A DNA stretch of 64,000 bases from assembly GCA_003415625.1 (NCBI GenBank), contig PYIU01000008.1, positions 806,001 to 870,000 on the forward strand. Direction: 5' to 3'. A program made the translations under genes and the position numbers. Position 1 is the stretch's first letter. Each line of letters begins with the position of its first letter. Shown here piece after piece: positions 1-10,464 of this stretch. The DNA is from Aquanectria penicillioides (taxonomy: Eukaryota > Ascomycota > Sordariomycetes > Hypocreales > Nectriaceae). Below the pieces are notes generated by a model, which was given only the letters and a program-made list of their open reading frames with translations, was not told the origin of the DNA and searched no databases.

Positions 1-247
1 CCAACTCGTCTGGAAGGCAACGACGACGGTTGGCTGCGGGAGGAAGCTGTGCGGGCAGCGCGGATGGTATCTCGTCTGCGAGTACTGGCCGAGGGGCAAC
101 GTCATTGGGCAGTTCAAAGCCGAAGTCCAGTCCGAAGAGGGCGGTTCCAACGAGAGCGTCGGATCCCTGGCTAAGCCCAGGGTCTGTGTTGTCCTTGCAG
201 TTGTCCTGGGGTTTGTGTTGATATGGGTCTGATGGGGTACAAGACAT
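1..247 (-). CDS. Partial gene, N-terminal part only, function unknown
   Basis: A reading frame opens with an ATG at 247 on the minus strand and stays open for 82 codons to the window edge. The predicted peptide begins MSCTPSDPYQHKPQD, is rich in Asp, Pro and Gly, then becomes Ala/Pro/Arg-rich. No domain is recognisable in this fragment. The start is the first ATG of the frame. It could equally be the first exon of a gene continuing left or a chance open frame, since GC-rich fungal DNA often gives open frames of this length. No function is proposed. Confidence 0.3.
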   Translation of the reverse strand, partial: MSCTPSDPYQHKPQDNCKDNTDPGLSQGSDALVGTALFGLDFGFELPNDVAPRPVLADEIPSALPAQLPPAANRRRCLPDEL

Positions 248-1419
248 GAGATGGGCGTTCTTTTTGGTACGAGTTTATGATCGGTTGGGTTGGGCAGGTT
301 TAGGTTTCTCTCATGCTGGATTCGTGAGTTTTTTGGATTGACCTGGCGGGAAACTTTCTTAGATACCCCAAGTTTCCAGATACCAGATTGAGAATGATAT
401 CAATAGCATTTGCAGTAACACTAAGAGACATCACACTTTCCCTGTTGCTCCAAGAATATTTACTTCTGGATACCAAGTCAACGACACAATGAGAACGATC
501 GTAGCGAAAACTTGAAAATGTGAATGCTAAGACTTCTTATTGATCACAGCTGAATAGTAACCAAGAGCAATCGCTCCACTCCTGTTGATGACGTGCTCCT
601 TGATGGGCGCTGTAGGCGAATCAGGTTAGAGAATACAAGCTCAAATGCGTAGAGTTGACGCCGATGGCCCAAGGGGTTATGAAACTCATTCGGTTGGCCC
701 CCGCAGAGCACTTGGGCCATCGTACCCAGGTTTGGGAACATTCATGTTCCCCGACGAATGGTGATCTTCGAACGGTCTCTGCACAGACCGAAGGAAAGCT
801 TCATCTTCGTCTGTGAGGGTTTCGAGCGCTTTCAGCAATTTGGAGGCCGAAGCAGGTCTCGTTCCCCGGTCATCAGAAATGATGGCTCTTCTGGGGGATT
901 CCAACGACTGGGGAATTGAAACAACTTGACGATGAAACGAGTTGGAAAGAATTGGAGTACTCGAGTGAAGGATCAACGAGCTTTCGGATTGGGACAAATC
1001 CAAGGCATATGTGATTCACTAAACATGGCTGTTCAAGAAAGACAAGGAAAACTCCAAGGGCATATGTGGTTCACCAAATTCGAGCCCAAAACGATAACAA
1101 TGACAACTCCAAGGACTCTGTGGTTCACTAAGTTTGGGTGCACGGCATTGACAACAACTCACAAGGAATCTTTGATTCGCGGAATTTGGGTGCACAACAT
1201 CAATGACAACTCCCAATCAAGACTTGAATCACATAGGAGCAGATCGGGGCTGGATGAATGCAACCAGCTCATGCCCTCTAGTCCATACTAGTGCTATCTT
1301 CAGCAAGGCAGTTTGGTGATATCTCAATTTAGTAGAACTAGAATGCTAAGAACATGCTCAATGCTAATTAAATCATTCAACCTCAAGCTCTCTCCGTATT
1401 CGCCAGTAATAAAAGGCAT
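248..1419. other. Intergenic stretch, no supported gene
   Basis: No convincing coding frame was found. The main structure is the degenerate tandem repeat described separately at 998-1250. The 3' end of the minus-strand P450 marks the right border. Confidence 0.5.
998..1250. repeat. Degenerate ~53-bp tandem repeat, about five copies
   Basis: Copies begin near 998, 1051, 1106, 1157 and 1209, so spacing is 51-55 bp. Each starts with a variant of ACTCCAAGG, continues with a TGTGGTTCACTAA-like stretch, then TTTGGGTGCAC, and ends with a CATTGACAACA-like stretch. The copies have diverged by many substitutions and small indels. No function is evident. Confidence 0.6.
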
Positions 1420-3211
1420 CTATATCTTGTGCCACCGAATGCTCAGTTGCTCTGGGTGCTTCATCTGGAGGTTCAGCACGACCTCTGCGTCTCTTGCCAC
1501 CCTCTCAGTCCGCGCCAATGCCGCATTCTGGCTCTCCATGGGATATCGCACTGGAGAGGAACCGTGGTCTCTGAATAGCTCTGCCATGGCTGCGACATGC
1601 TCTATTTGAGCAAACTTCTTGCCTGGACAGCCTCGCATACCATCTGACCAAGCAATATAAGTCCCTTCCTCCGGTACCATCATCTGCTCTTCGCCTTTCC
1701 GATTGGTCGCAATCCACCTGAATGGACGCCATTCCTCGGCATCTAAACCCCAATACTTTGGGTGAGCATGAATGGCGTTCAAGTTGAGACAGATCGGAAC
1801 ATCAGCAGGCAGGGTGATTGTGCGGCCGTCAGTCAAAGGCAGCTGCGCAGGCTTTGTTCTCGGTGTGCTTTTCATTGCACCGGCAATTGGGTTGAAGAGC
1901 CGAATCGTTTCGTACTATCTTCTGTTAGTAACACTGGCGTCTTGAAACGTGTTGGGCCTCAGACCTGAATGGCCAGCGTTCTCTTGAGTTTCCCAAAGCT
2001 TTCATAAGTCCATTTTGAGCGATCATCAGGCAGAAATGCCCGAAGTTCTTCCCGAATCCAATGTTGAACCTCAGGATGCGCGGTCATTAGTACCAGAGTA
2101 AATGCCAAACCGTCAGCCATTGTGTCGTGTCCCGCAAATGCGTAGGTGAACATGTTGCCTCTGACTTCTTCTTGGGTTAGCAACTCTTCGTTAACGGAGA
2201 CTCGTACCAAATTGGTCATTATATTGGCATGAGAAGCCATTTCCTTTTCTCTTAATCTCGTCTCGTCGTACATTTCGTCCAAGTGGTGGCGGAATGATGC
2301 CGTCGCTCGGCCAAGAAGCTCCAGTTCACTGTTGACGCTGCCCCATTTCTCTAGGAACTGGGGCCCGAAGATGGCAATCAAGATGACATTGTCCAAGATT
2401 AGACGGAGGGATTCCCGGTAATCCATCACTGTCTCGTATCTCTTCTGAGATGGCACTGGAGCAAAAATACTGGATTCAATAGGCTCTTGTATCTCCGATG
2501 GCATCTGGAAGTCGTACGCCATTCCAAACCCCGCGCGCGTGAATACATTCAGCGCAAATCGCCGTGATATATCTGCAATCGCATTTGTACCCTCATCTCC
2601 AAGTGCCAAACAGCTCACTCTAATTTGACGGGCTTGTCGCAGCGCCTCGGCCCATACTGTATGATTCGTGAGCTCGTTGAAACTGCCGGCGGTGGCACGG
2701 TGGTGCCGTTGCCATTCGAGTCCCTCGGCCTATCTCGCAGACGTTATTTCATGACATTAAATGCTGAAAATGGTGAACGGACTGTGGAAAGGCTTTGTCC
2801 AAATATCGACAACATGTCAACTGCTTCGTGTGGTTGGAAAAAGTCACCGCGAGGCTCAGTTTGGAAAATGTGGCTAATCGCCACGGGGTCGGCTAAGTAT
2901 ACGTAGTTCTTCCAAGGCGTAACACAAATAAAAGCATCTCCGAATTCCAGATGAACTCGAGCTTTTTCCTTGTATTCAAACCCAATGTAGGCATATCGCA
3001 ACAGTTGCGACCGTCCGCCGGTCAGCCATCGCTCCAGAGCGGCCAAGCGGGGTCCAAGAAGCAACCAAACTGGGTTCGTCACGTTGCCCGGGATGATGAT
3101 GAGTCGCAAGCCAACGCGCCTCGCAATAAAATAGTTAGACATAAGACACCAGAAATAATACACTGGAAGGCCTATAAGCCCTCCGATGAGAGCCAAAATG
3201 ATGGGGCCCAT
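1420..3211 (-). CDS. Cytochrome P450 monooxygenase, membrane-anchored
   Basis: Three exons on the minus strand: 3211-2783, 2729-1965 and 1914-1420, about 562 residues, normal for a fungal microsomal P450. The start at 3211 gives a hydrophobic anchor right at the N terminus; an in-frame ATG at 3271 would add 20 polar residues. The I helix reads AFAGHDT. The K helix ETIR (ExxR) sits just after the second intron. The haem loop is WSDGMRGCPG with the ligand cysteine present; Trp replaces the usual leading Phe, as in a known group of fungal P450s. Both introns (53 and 50 nt) use weak donors (GTCCGT and GTCTGA), and the second has a CTAAC branch point. Substrate cannot be inferred; no biosynthetic partner lies next to it. 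Confidence 0.85.
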
Positions 3212-3271
3212 TCTCGTTGTCGACTGCGTTTGGTGGTGTGAAGCGGCTTTGTTGACATGAAAGTCGGGCAA

Positions 3272-3795
3272 TCCGCTGACCGCTCAAATTTCGAAGGGAT
3301 CATGAGTGAGACCGTAGACGCGACGAAATTTCTACGGAACCTCTTTTTGATACAGCTGGCAACTAAGAGACCCTTGTACCTGGATTCAGGTAACCCCATA
3401 TCTCACCACAGAAGTTGGGTATCGAAATGACGCTCAGAGTGCCCAGTTCAACACCCAACCGTTAGGAGCCTGCCCTCTAAGATCCAAACCGATCCCTGGG
3501 TAAACATTAGGGCTTTGGAATCCCCAGCGTACAAAATTACAGAAATCAGACGGCCAAGTATCCGAACCAGCCGTATGCGTATGCGTATGCGTCTTCGTAT
3601 GCTTCCACGTCAGGACCACCAAATGACACCATTCCCATGCACGAAATCCAGAGTTTGGCTTTATCATTGGCTTTTGGCGTCATGGTGGTGCTGATAGAGT
3701 TCTGATTGGCATGGGTGACCCCACTAGGGCGGGCAACTCCACAACACCACGGCTCATAACTGCAAAATTCTCGACGCCCTTCATCAACAACAAGC
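3272..3795. other. Intergenic stretch between P450 and tRNA-Arg
   Basis: No gene seen. It contains the P450 upstream region and a short GTATGC microsatellite at 3573-3592 (four units). Confidence 0.5.
3573..3592. repeat. GTATGC microsatellite
   Basis: Four near-perfect copies of a GTATGC hexamer. Confidence 0.7.
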
Positions 3796-3948
3796 GGCCG
3801 CGTGGCCTAATGGCTAAGGCGTCAGATTTCGGTTCAAGAAGCACCCCGAATCCTCTGAAGATTCCAGGTTAGTACAAACCAAACCGTCTCCAATCGATTC
3901 CCGCCGATTTACTAACTCCTCCAAAAGGTTCGACTCCTGGCGTGGTCG
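3796..3948 (+). tRNA. tRNA-Arg(UCG) gene with two interruptions
   Basis: The acceptor stem pairs 3796-3802 with 3941-3947, with discriminator G at 3948. The D stem is GCC/GGC. The anticodon stem is TCAGA (3822-3826) with TCTGA (3854-3858), and the anticodon TCG is at 3829-3831. A 20-nt intron (3833-3852) sits at the canonical 37/38 position, and its CCGAA pairs with TTCGG of the anticodon loop as expected for a tRNA-endonuclease intron. A second insertion, 3868-3927 (60 nt), interrupts the T arm. It has a GTTAGT donor, a TACTAAC branch point at 3910-3916 and an AAAAG acceptor 12 nt downstream, the layout of a spliceosomal intron. Removing it restores stem CCAGG, loop TTCGACT, stem CCTGG. The A box (3803-3813) and B box GGTTCGACTCC (3927-3937) are uninterrupted. 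It could be a non-functional gene, but every stem is intact once the insertions are removed. Confidence 0.85.
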
Positions 3949-3963
3949 TCTTCATCTGCTTCC

Positions 3964-3970
3964 TTTTTTT
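3964..3970 (+). terminator. Pol III T-run terminator of tRNA-Arg
   Basis: Seven consecutive T residues lie 16 nt after the end of the mature tRNA-Arg. This is the usual Pol III stop signal and supports an expressed gene. Confidence 0.8.
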
Positions 3971-5882
3971 CGTTACCTAAACGTTTTTTTTTTCAACGCA
4001 GATCAACATGCTCACTCACCCATGTTGGTTTGCTTTTTGGAGTTCGCATAAATTGGTGTGCACTCTTTCCCGTGTTAGCCCGGTCATGTCAAACGAAATT
4101 TGCCAGCGCAAGCCCTGGAGTGCCTTAAGCAAAGACGTTCTCCCGCCCCCTCCTTGCCTTCGGCTCGACTATAAACCTTTGGGTAACGCTCTGACCCTAA
4201 CACTATATTTAATCTCCAATTCTAACCCTAACTCCAACCCTATCTCCTTATATTTATATATTATCTTGAGTTTGCATGATGGAAGAGCTTGAACTCTTCC
4301 CTCTAGGGAAGCCTGTAGGGGTGATTGTGGTGGCTGAACTACTTAGTCACATACGTGACCTCTCCAGCGGCCCAGACGTGCGCAGCTACATAGGCCGCCG
4401 ACCCTTACGGGTCTTGCCCTTCTAATTGGCTTTGCTAATGATCGTCCAACGCCGACACCCATTGTCATTGTCACCGTTGAGTACTTAGCTATCTACAGAT
4501 AAGACCGTCCGTAATGGAAGATAATGGCGATGGGATAAAATGGGTGTGGGGGGGGGTGAATAGGCATCAGTTTACGTTATTTGTGAATTGACTACCTAGT
4601 CCATGTCTCTCATCTTCTACGGTAATGACTTGTTTGGAGTCGGCTATGTGAGGTTGGGTTGGAACTGGACCCAGTTGGATCTCGGCCTTGAAACGATTAG
4701 GAACGACTAGCAAATCGGTCTCGGTCTCATCCTTAAACCCAGGCACTGGACCAAGGCGGATGAGGCCGTAAAGCTTAGCAGCAACATTAGTGAGCAATTT
4801 GAAAGACCCATGAAAAAGTCCAGGCTTGCGTTTGGGGGATTGGCTCGTTTAACCCAATATTGTTATTGGGGTTGAAAACGGCTTTGTCTAAGGCGAGATC
4901 ACAATTAGCACGAACCGCTCGGTTCTATTTCTCTTTTTCCCGATGGCGTCGTCGCCACAAAAGTCGTCCTGATACCAGCCCATCTCGATCTTCATTTCCA
5001 CATAACGCGCAGATCGTTCGATATATCCATCGCCTTCACTGTCAGCCTAAATAATATATTTTACCGTCGATTTATTTACTTATTCTTTCCTTTTCCTTGC
5101 TCGAGTCAATAACCTACCCTAAAGACATCGACGTGGTACTCAGTCAACCGTCACAATAATATAATCAAAAGGCTATGGCACTATCTAATCTTGGGTTATC
5201 TCGATGATCGAACTTGACAGCATTTTTAGTATCTATACTGGCCATTCATGGCTACAGACTGCACCATGTCATGGTAATGATATGTGGCAAATTTTTCACA
5301 AGAGCAACTAGTGGGAGAATGGTCACCTAACCTAATCATAGCATGTCTCTAAAGGAATCTAAAGCTTCTACAATTAATTTTCTTTCTAAATTAGCAGAGA
5401 CTTCTTGGACTTTCGTTATTTGATTATTGAGGCATGGTTGGTGCATTTTGACTTCGCATTGTAAGGAAGGTGGGAGTCGTGGGGTTGAGCGGATACTGGC
5501 GGGCTGCAGAGCTTCTTTTTTTCCTCACACAACAACAGCTCTAACCAAAGCGCACCGGATCTCTTCAAAAAGAAATTAAAATTGACGGGTATTTATCACT
5601 TAAGTGTAATTTCAATCATTCCTTAACAGCACATAAAATGATAAAAGGGAAGACAAGCAATCCGGCGCTGTGATGTCCAGCTCCAGGCATGCGGTGTAGC
5701 GGAAAATCATTTTCCCGCTCCGCTAAGTTTTTGGGCAGGCAGATGGAGCTCCCACTTTGATCTCGCGACAACAGAATCGCGGTCATCAGCCATTCAACTC
5801 GATATCTCACAATCTAAGCGCCCTCCAACCGTTTCGACGACACCTTTACCTTCTCAAATTCCCTCGCGCTACTCGAATAAAC
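3971..5882. other. Intergenic stretch, no supported gene
   Basis: No coding frame with recognisable content. Around 4190-4240 there are several CCCTAA-like units, which may be an interstitial telomere-like tract or chance. The segment about 4300-5200 has scattered stops and may hold worn transposon sequence, but no protein motif or terminal repeat was found to support that. The last 350 bp form the SmE promoter. Confidence 0.4.
5698..5719. promoter_or_regulatory. Palindrome with TTTTCCCGC half-sites upstream of SmE
   Basis: AGCGG-AAAATCATTTT-CCCGCT is a near-perfect inverted repeat about 165 bp upstream of the SmE start codon. Its right half contains TTTTCCCGC, which resembles E2F/MBF-type sites. 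The regulatory role is inferred. Confidence 0.35.
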
Positions 5883-6761
5883 ATGACTGGTCGTGGCGGT
5901 GGCGGCGGTCGCCGAGTTCTCCTCCCTCCCATGTAAGTATCAAGCTTCTCGTCGCAGAGCCTAGCCGCCACAGCTCTCCCATTTTGAGAATCGGGACGAG
6001 TGCTGACTCTGTCTAGCAACTTCATCTTCAAGCTTCTTCAGTCTGTGAGTTCGGCCGAGTCCCTGCGCCTACCGTGCGCTGCGAGCGCGTGAACAGATCG
6101 TCGCGGGGGTTTTGAGAAACAACACATAAAACTGGCGGGTCTTGCGAGCGTACAAACAATCGAGTGTCCTTGGACAAAATACGAGACTTTCGAGCTTTAA
6201 CAACCTTCTGCGCTTGGGCCTTCTGGACTTGGGCGGGGGAATCGTGTGGCATATCCCTGGGGACCTGTGTATGGTGGGATACGGGGATATCACGACCAAC
6301 GCTCCTGGCTATGGATTATGAGGCCCCCTCCGGAATTGCCCTGGCCTGTTAGCCTGAACAGTCCAGTTGCCTTGTTTCTCGAGACCCACCACGCATCACG
6401 CCTCTCATCTTTGTTTTTGGTCAAGCATCTAACTGGTAGTAGCACGCGACCGTCAGCGTGTGGCTGTACGAGCAGCTCTCCATCCGCATTGAGGGCAAGA
6501 TCCGAGTATGTGTGCTGTTCCATGCGATGTAATACGGCCTTAACTAACCCCGGGTAGGGCTTCGATGAGTTCATGAACCTTGTCATCGACGACGCTGTCG
6601 AGGTTCGACAGGTAACCAAGACCAACAAGGAGGAGACACGGAGATCATTAGGTATGCCTGGTTGTCTTGGGGATTCCGTGAAGCCATTGCTGACAGTTTG
6701 AATAGGCCAAATTTTGTTGAAGGGTGACAACGTGTCGTTGATTCAGAGCTTGTCGGGCTAA
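5883..6761 (+). CDS. SME1: Small nuclear ribonucleoprotein SmE
   Basis: Five exons (5883-5932, 6017-6044, 6443-6505, 6558-6651, 6706-6761) join in frame to a 96-residue protein, the usual SmE size. Sm motif 1 is spread over exons 2-4 (INFIFKLLQ, then VSVWLYEQLSIRIEGKIRG, then FDEFMNLVIDDA). Sm motif 2 is ILLKGDNVSLIQS at the C terminus. SmE is one of seven Sm proteins forming the ring on U1, U2, U4 and U5 snRNAs and acts in the nucleus in pre-mRNA splicing. The N terminus is a short Gly/Arg-rich tail. Donors and acceptors are consensus (GTAAGT, GTGAGT, GTATGT, GTATGC). Intron 2 is 398 nt, much longer than its neighbours; no snoRNA boxes or coding content were recognised inside it. Confidence 0.93.
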
Positions 6762-9700
6762 GGAGTTATTGTGGTATGGAAGGGTGAGGCGTAACGGCCC
6801 GAAAGAATGAGGACTTTAGATCATGGGATGAATACCAAGCCGATTGGCTTTTGGCCGGCGCATGAGACGCCGCCGGGACACCTCGAACATCATGATTAGC
6901 ACAGACCGTCGTTACCAGAGATGGTTGGGTAGGAGCAAGGAGGACTGTAGTTCAATAGGAGGTTCCATACACCCTCGAAGAGGGTATCTGTGCGCAATCA
7001 AGACTTTCATCCTCTTCTAGGCGTTTCCCATTCATTTCTGATTGATCAGCGTCTGCCAAAGAATATTTTTTGCCACGAGGTTGACCGTTATCCGCACACT
7101 TCAACGTATCCACGGCGCCTCCGTTCATTCAACGGGTTTCACCGGTCCCCTCCTTCACCGTTATACGTTTAAGTAAGCCGAGGCACTGTTCATTCCAGTG
7201 TCATAGAGGCGTTGGGCACTATATCTCTTCGCCAGGAAGGCCTTGGTTGTTGTCTGCGTCCTCCGCCCAGTGGTTTCACCACCGGGCACCAACAAGGGCC
7301 TGGTTGATGCCACATTCCTCCCAGTAGCTAATCATATGCATCCGGGCTTCTGCAAGATGCTTTGGCTCTGTATTCGAAAACGATTGGCCACGTGGGTGCT
7401 TGAATGGCCACACGAATCCCCCATCGGAGGCCAGCGCGACGGCTGTTGATCTAGAACCAAGTGAGAAATAGATCCAGATATTCGTTTTTGGAAAGCACCA
7501 GCGACATTGTTTGTAACCCACCTACTGAGAGCCAAGAGGCTAGTCAATAAAATTTAGGGCTCGACTATGATGCTAACGTCGGCTTCAAGCGGTCAGTCCG
7601 GACTTGCAGGCATTAAAGCCGGTCTTCGCAGCTACCCAACCATGTCTATGTTTCCTCTTTGAATGTTTTATCCCTACGTCATTAAGCTAAGTCTCACACA
7701 TAATAGTAAGTTACGTGTTTCAACGCTCTAGGTCATCCTGCCCCGATGAGAGAACAGCATGTTAGGATGGCGATGTGGGAATTCAGTCCCGGATCGACCG
7801 CTCTCAACGAATCATGTGCCAAGGAAGTCATTAGCACCAATAGTACACCTCATCTACTCAGAAGGTGTGGGCTCTGATCGACCTCTACTGATCGAGACGA
7901 GTCGACCGCTCAACAAAGAAAGAATCTCCTCGGTCTTGCTTTTTGCTTTTTTCGAAGGCGCCTTGATCCTTGAAGTTGGAGCCCGATTCTCTTGAGTCAT
8001 TTTCTTGTTCAAAGTAGCTTGCCCCCGGCACCGTCGTGCCGTGGTTTACCATGCGGGATCGCCAAAGGCAAGGCCAAATGTCATGCAATAAACGGGCGGT
8101 ATCATAAGTTTTCTTTTTCCCATCCAGACGCACCGAAATGGCTGCATGGGGTTCGGGGCTGGGGTGTTCCCCGCGCCAAGGTGATCTATCACACCACCGC
8201 AACGCCAATGAGACGAACCCGGGCGATGGATCACTACTGTGGCTGTGTCTGGGGTCGTGCTACATGTCGCGGTAGCCAGTAGGCAGAATAGGGCAAAACA
8301 AGTTGCATGGATGGTTCCCCTAACCATCCCCCAGCACTTCACTGCTTCGTATGTTGCATGCAGCAAATCAAGAGCCGCCTGTCTTGCCCGGCGCTCGACC
8401 AAGCTTGCTCTGGCTTTGACTTTAGGCATCTAGGTTGTCGTGTGAACTGCCAACCCGTAGAACCAATGCAACCCTAGGCTACCGGGAGCAACCCGGATCC
8501 GATTACCCCTCTCCCCGGCTGGTACCGGCGGTCCAGAAACAAAGCCCTCCCTTTTGGCGGAAGACTATTCGTGTATATTGCCTTTTGGGTCTAGCCAAGA
8601 GTGACCCCCGCGTTTTACACGTCAGCACAAATGCCGATCGGGATATGGAACTCGGTCAGATGCTATCCAAGACATCTGGCAAATGCCTAGGCCAGATAGG
8701 AAGCTGGCTAGATAGCCGGGGACATGATTTGGGTAAAGCACATGACACGGCTACATCCCTCGGATCTATCAGAAAACGCAGGGTTTCTTGAAAGGACACC
8801 AGAAGTGACCAGGGAGTATCCGTTGCCATATGCACAGCAAAGCTTTAGAAGCCAAACTATGCGGTGTCTAGGCCGACCCGTGCTATCTAGCTCTAGACTT
8901 AGACACTTCACATGCCTCATTCCTAGCTTCCGTAAATTTACACAGAATTGACACAGACAGGAGCCGTTGCGGTTGGCATAGCCACAGCCAACAACCTGCA
9001 GCATCTCAGCTGAATCTTGTTTGCTTTTGAAACCTTATCTTCACACATGAGTTAGTTCTAGCCCTCACCGAGCTTCCGCGAGAGACCTGAGTCTCGGGAA
9101 ATCGCTGGAAGGTGGTGTGAGGTGGGATAAATTACTGGCATGAGCTGAAGATATCTATCTGGCTTTAGAGAATCCCTCTTGACCCCGGTGATAGTTGCAC
9201 CCTTGGAGTGCCGAAATGATGGCGTTGCATGCGGAGGCTTCTCATCTTGCGTCGAGGCCTTGACCGATTCAAAAGGAGATTGCGGTGAAGGAAGGTGCAT
9301 CAAGAAAGGGTCACGCATGCATAAAGGTAGAGTTCGGGCGGTTGCCACAGAAAGCCAAAATTAACACCATTGGCCTATATTGCTTCCTGCAGCTCATTGG
9401 TATCACTATTGAGTCTCTAGTGGTTTTAAATGACCCTTGAAATGAGGCTCAACTAGGTCAGGGTGATACGCCCGACACGACAACAACTACGATAACGACA
9501 ACATTGAAATCGCCTTTTCGGAACACGTCGTTGCCGGCCACGTTCACATTGAGAGACTCGGACCCACATTGGCTGCTCTATTGTGGGAAAAAAAGAAAAG
9601 AAAGCTTGTCTGGACACGGTTGATGCGCCTGTTGATATCACCCCGCCCCCAGCGAGTCAACGCGGAACCACGGAGGTTGTGGTAAATCAGAGGAACCAAC

Positions 9701-10421
9701 AACCCAAAGAAATCTACAGACTGATCATATCGGTAATCAAAATCGAAGCAGACAGATGTTGAATTCAAGATTACAGAGCCTGCACCCCAGACTTCCCCCG
9801 CATTGATCAATGGCTCTTGTGGGGAGTGGATCCCTACAATGCCGAGGTAGTTGCTTCACCGCCAATCGTAGGGATGAATCCAGCTTGGCGTTGGTGTTGT
9901 TGGCAAGTGAATATAATTTGTGTTGGTTTGTTACACAAAGTAGACTATGGAAACGGGTTGAGAAGACTTTCGTAGGCTCCTGATACGGCACGGGGGTGGG
10001 GAGATCCTTGACCAGTCCCGGAGTTGCCGTTCGCCCGAAGGGCGACAACCAGACACAACTGAGCACTGTCTTTGCTTACACAAGGCAGACGGGAATGTTT
10101 GGGAAAATCTAGAAGGCTATACGCCGAAATACGTGTCGGAAGAATAATGGAGATATGCACGCAATGACTTGCCTCAGATTCTCGCACACCTCGGGGCAAC
10201 ATATCAACGAAGGCCCGGAGCCAACTGTCCCGAAGTCAAGGACCCCTGGCTACGAGGACCAACCCCTCCGAAAACTCAAATGTGTCAAATTGGATGTCTC
10301 TAAGATGCTGGGCATGTTTGAAGCTGAAGCTAACCACAAAGCTTGGCCATGTGGCTGGATGTCGGTGCCTGAGCTAGGAGGTTAGCATTGACTCTTTGAC
10401 TGTCATCTACTACATACGCCC

Positions 10422-10464
10422 GGGATGCTGGGATGCTGGGATGCTAGGATGCTGGAATGCTGGG
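10422..10464. repeat. GGGATGCT tandem repeat, five units
   Basis: Five successive 8-bp units (three GGGATGCT, then AGGATGCT and GGAATGCT) lie in the gene-poor stretch. Confidence 0.8.

Noticed and set aside
686..1003. 105-codon open frame on the minus strand with a protein-like stretch (LLKALETLTDEDEAFLRSV)
   Set aside because: No domain, no spliceable neighbour exons, and it runs into the degenerate tandem repeat; not enough to call a gene.
4300..5200. Possible worn LTR retroelement next to tRNA-Arg
   Set aside because: Suggestive peptide fragments only; no terminal repeats, primer site or motif could be confirmed by eye.
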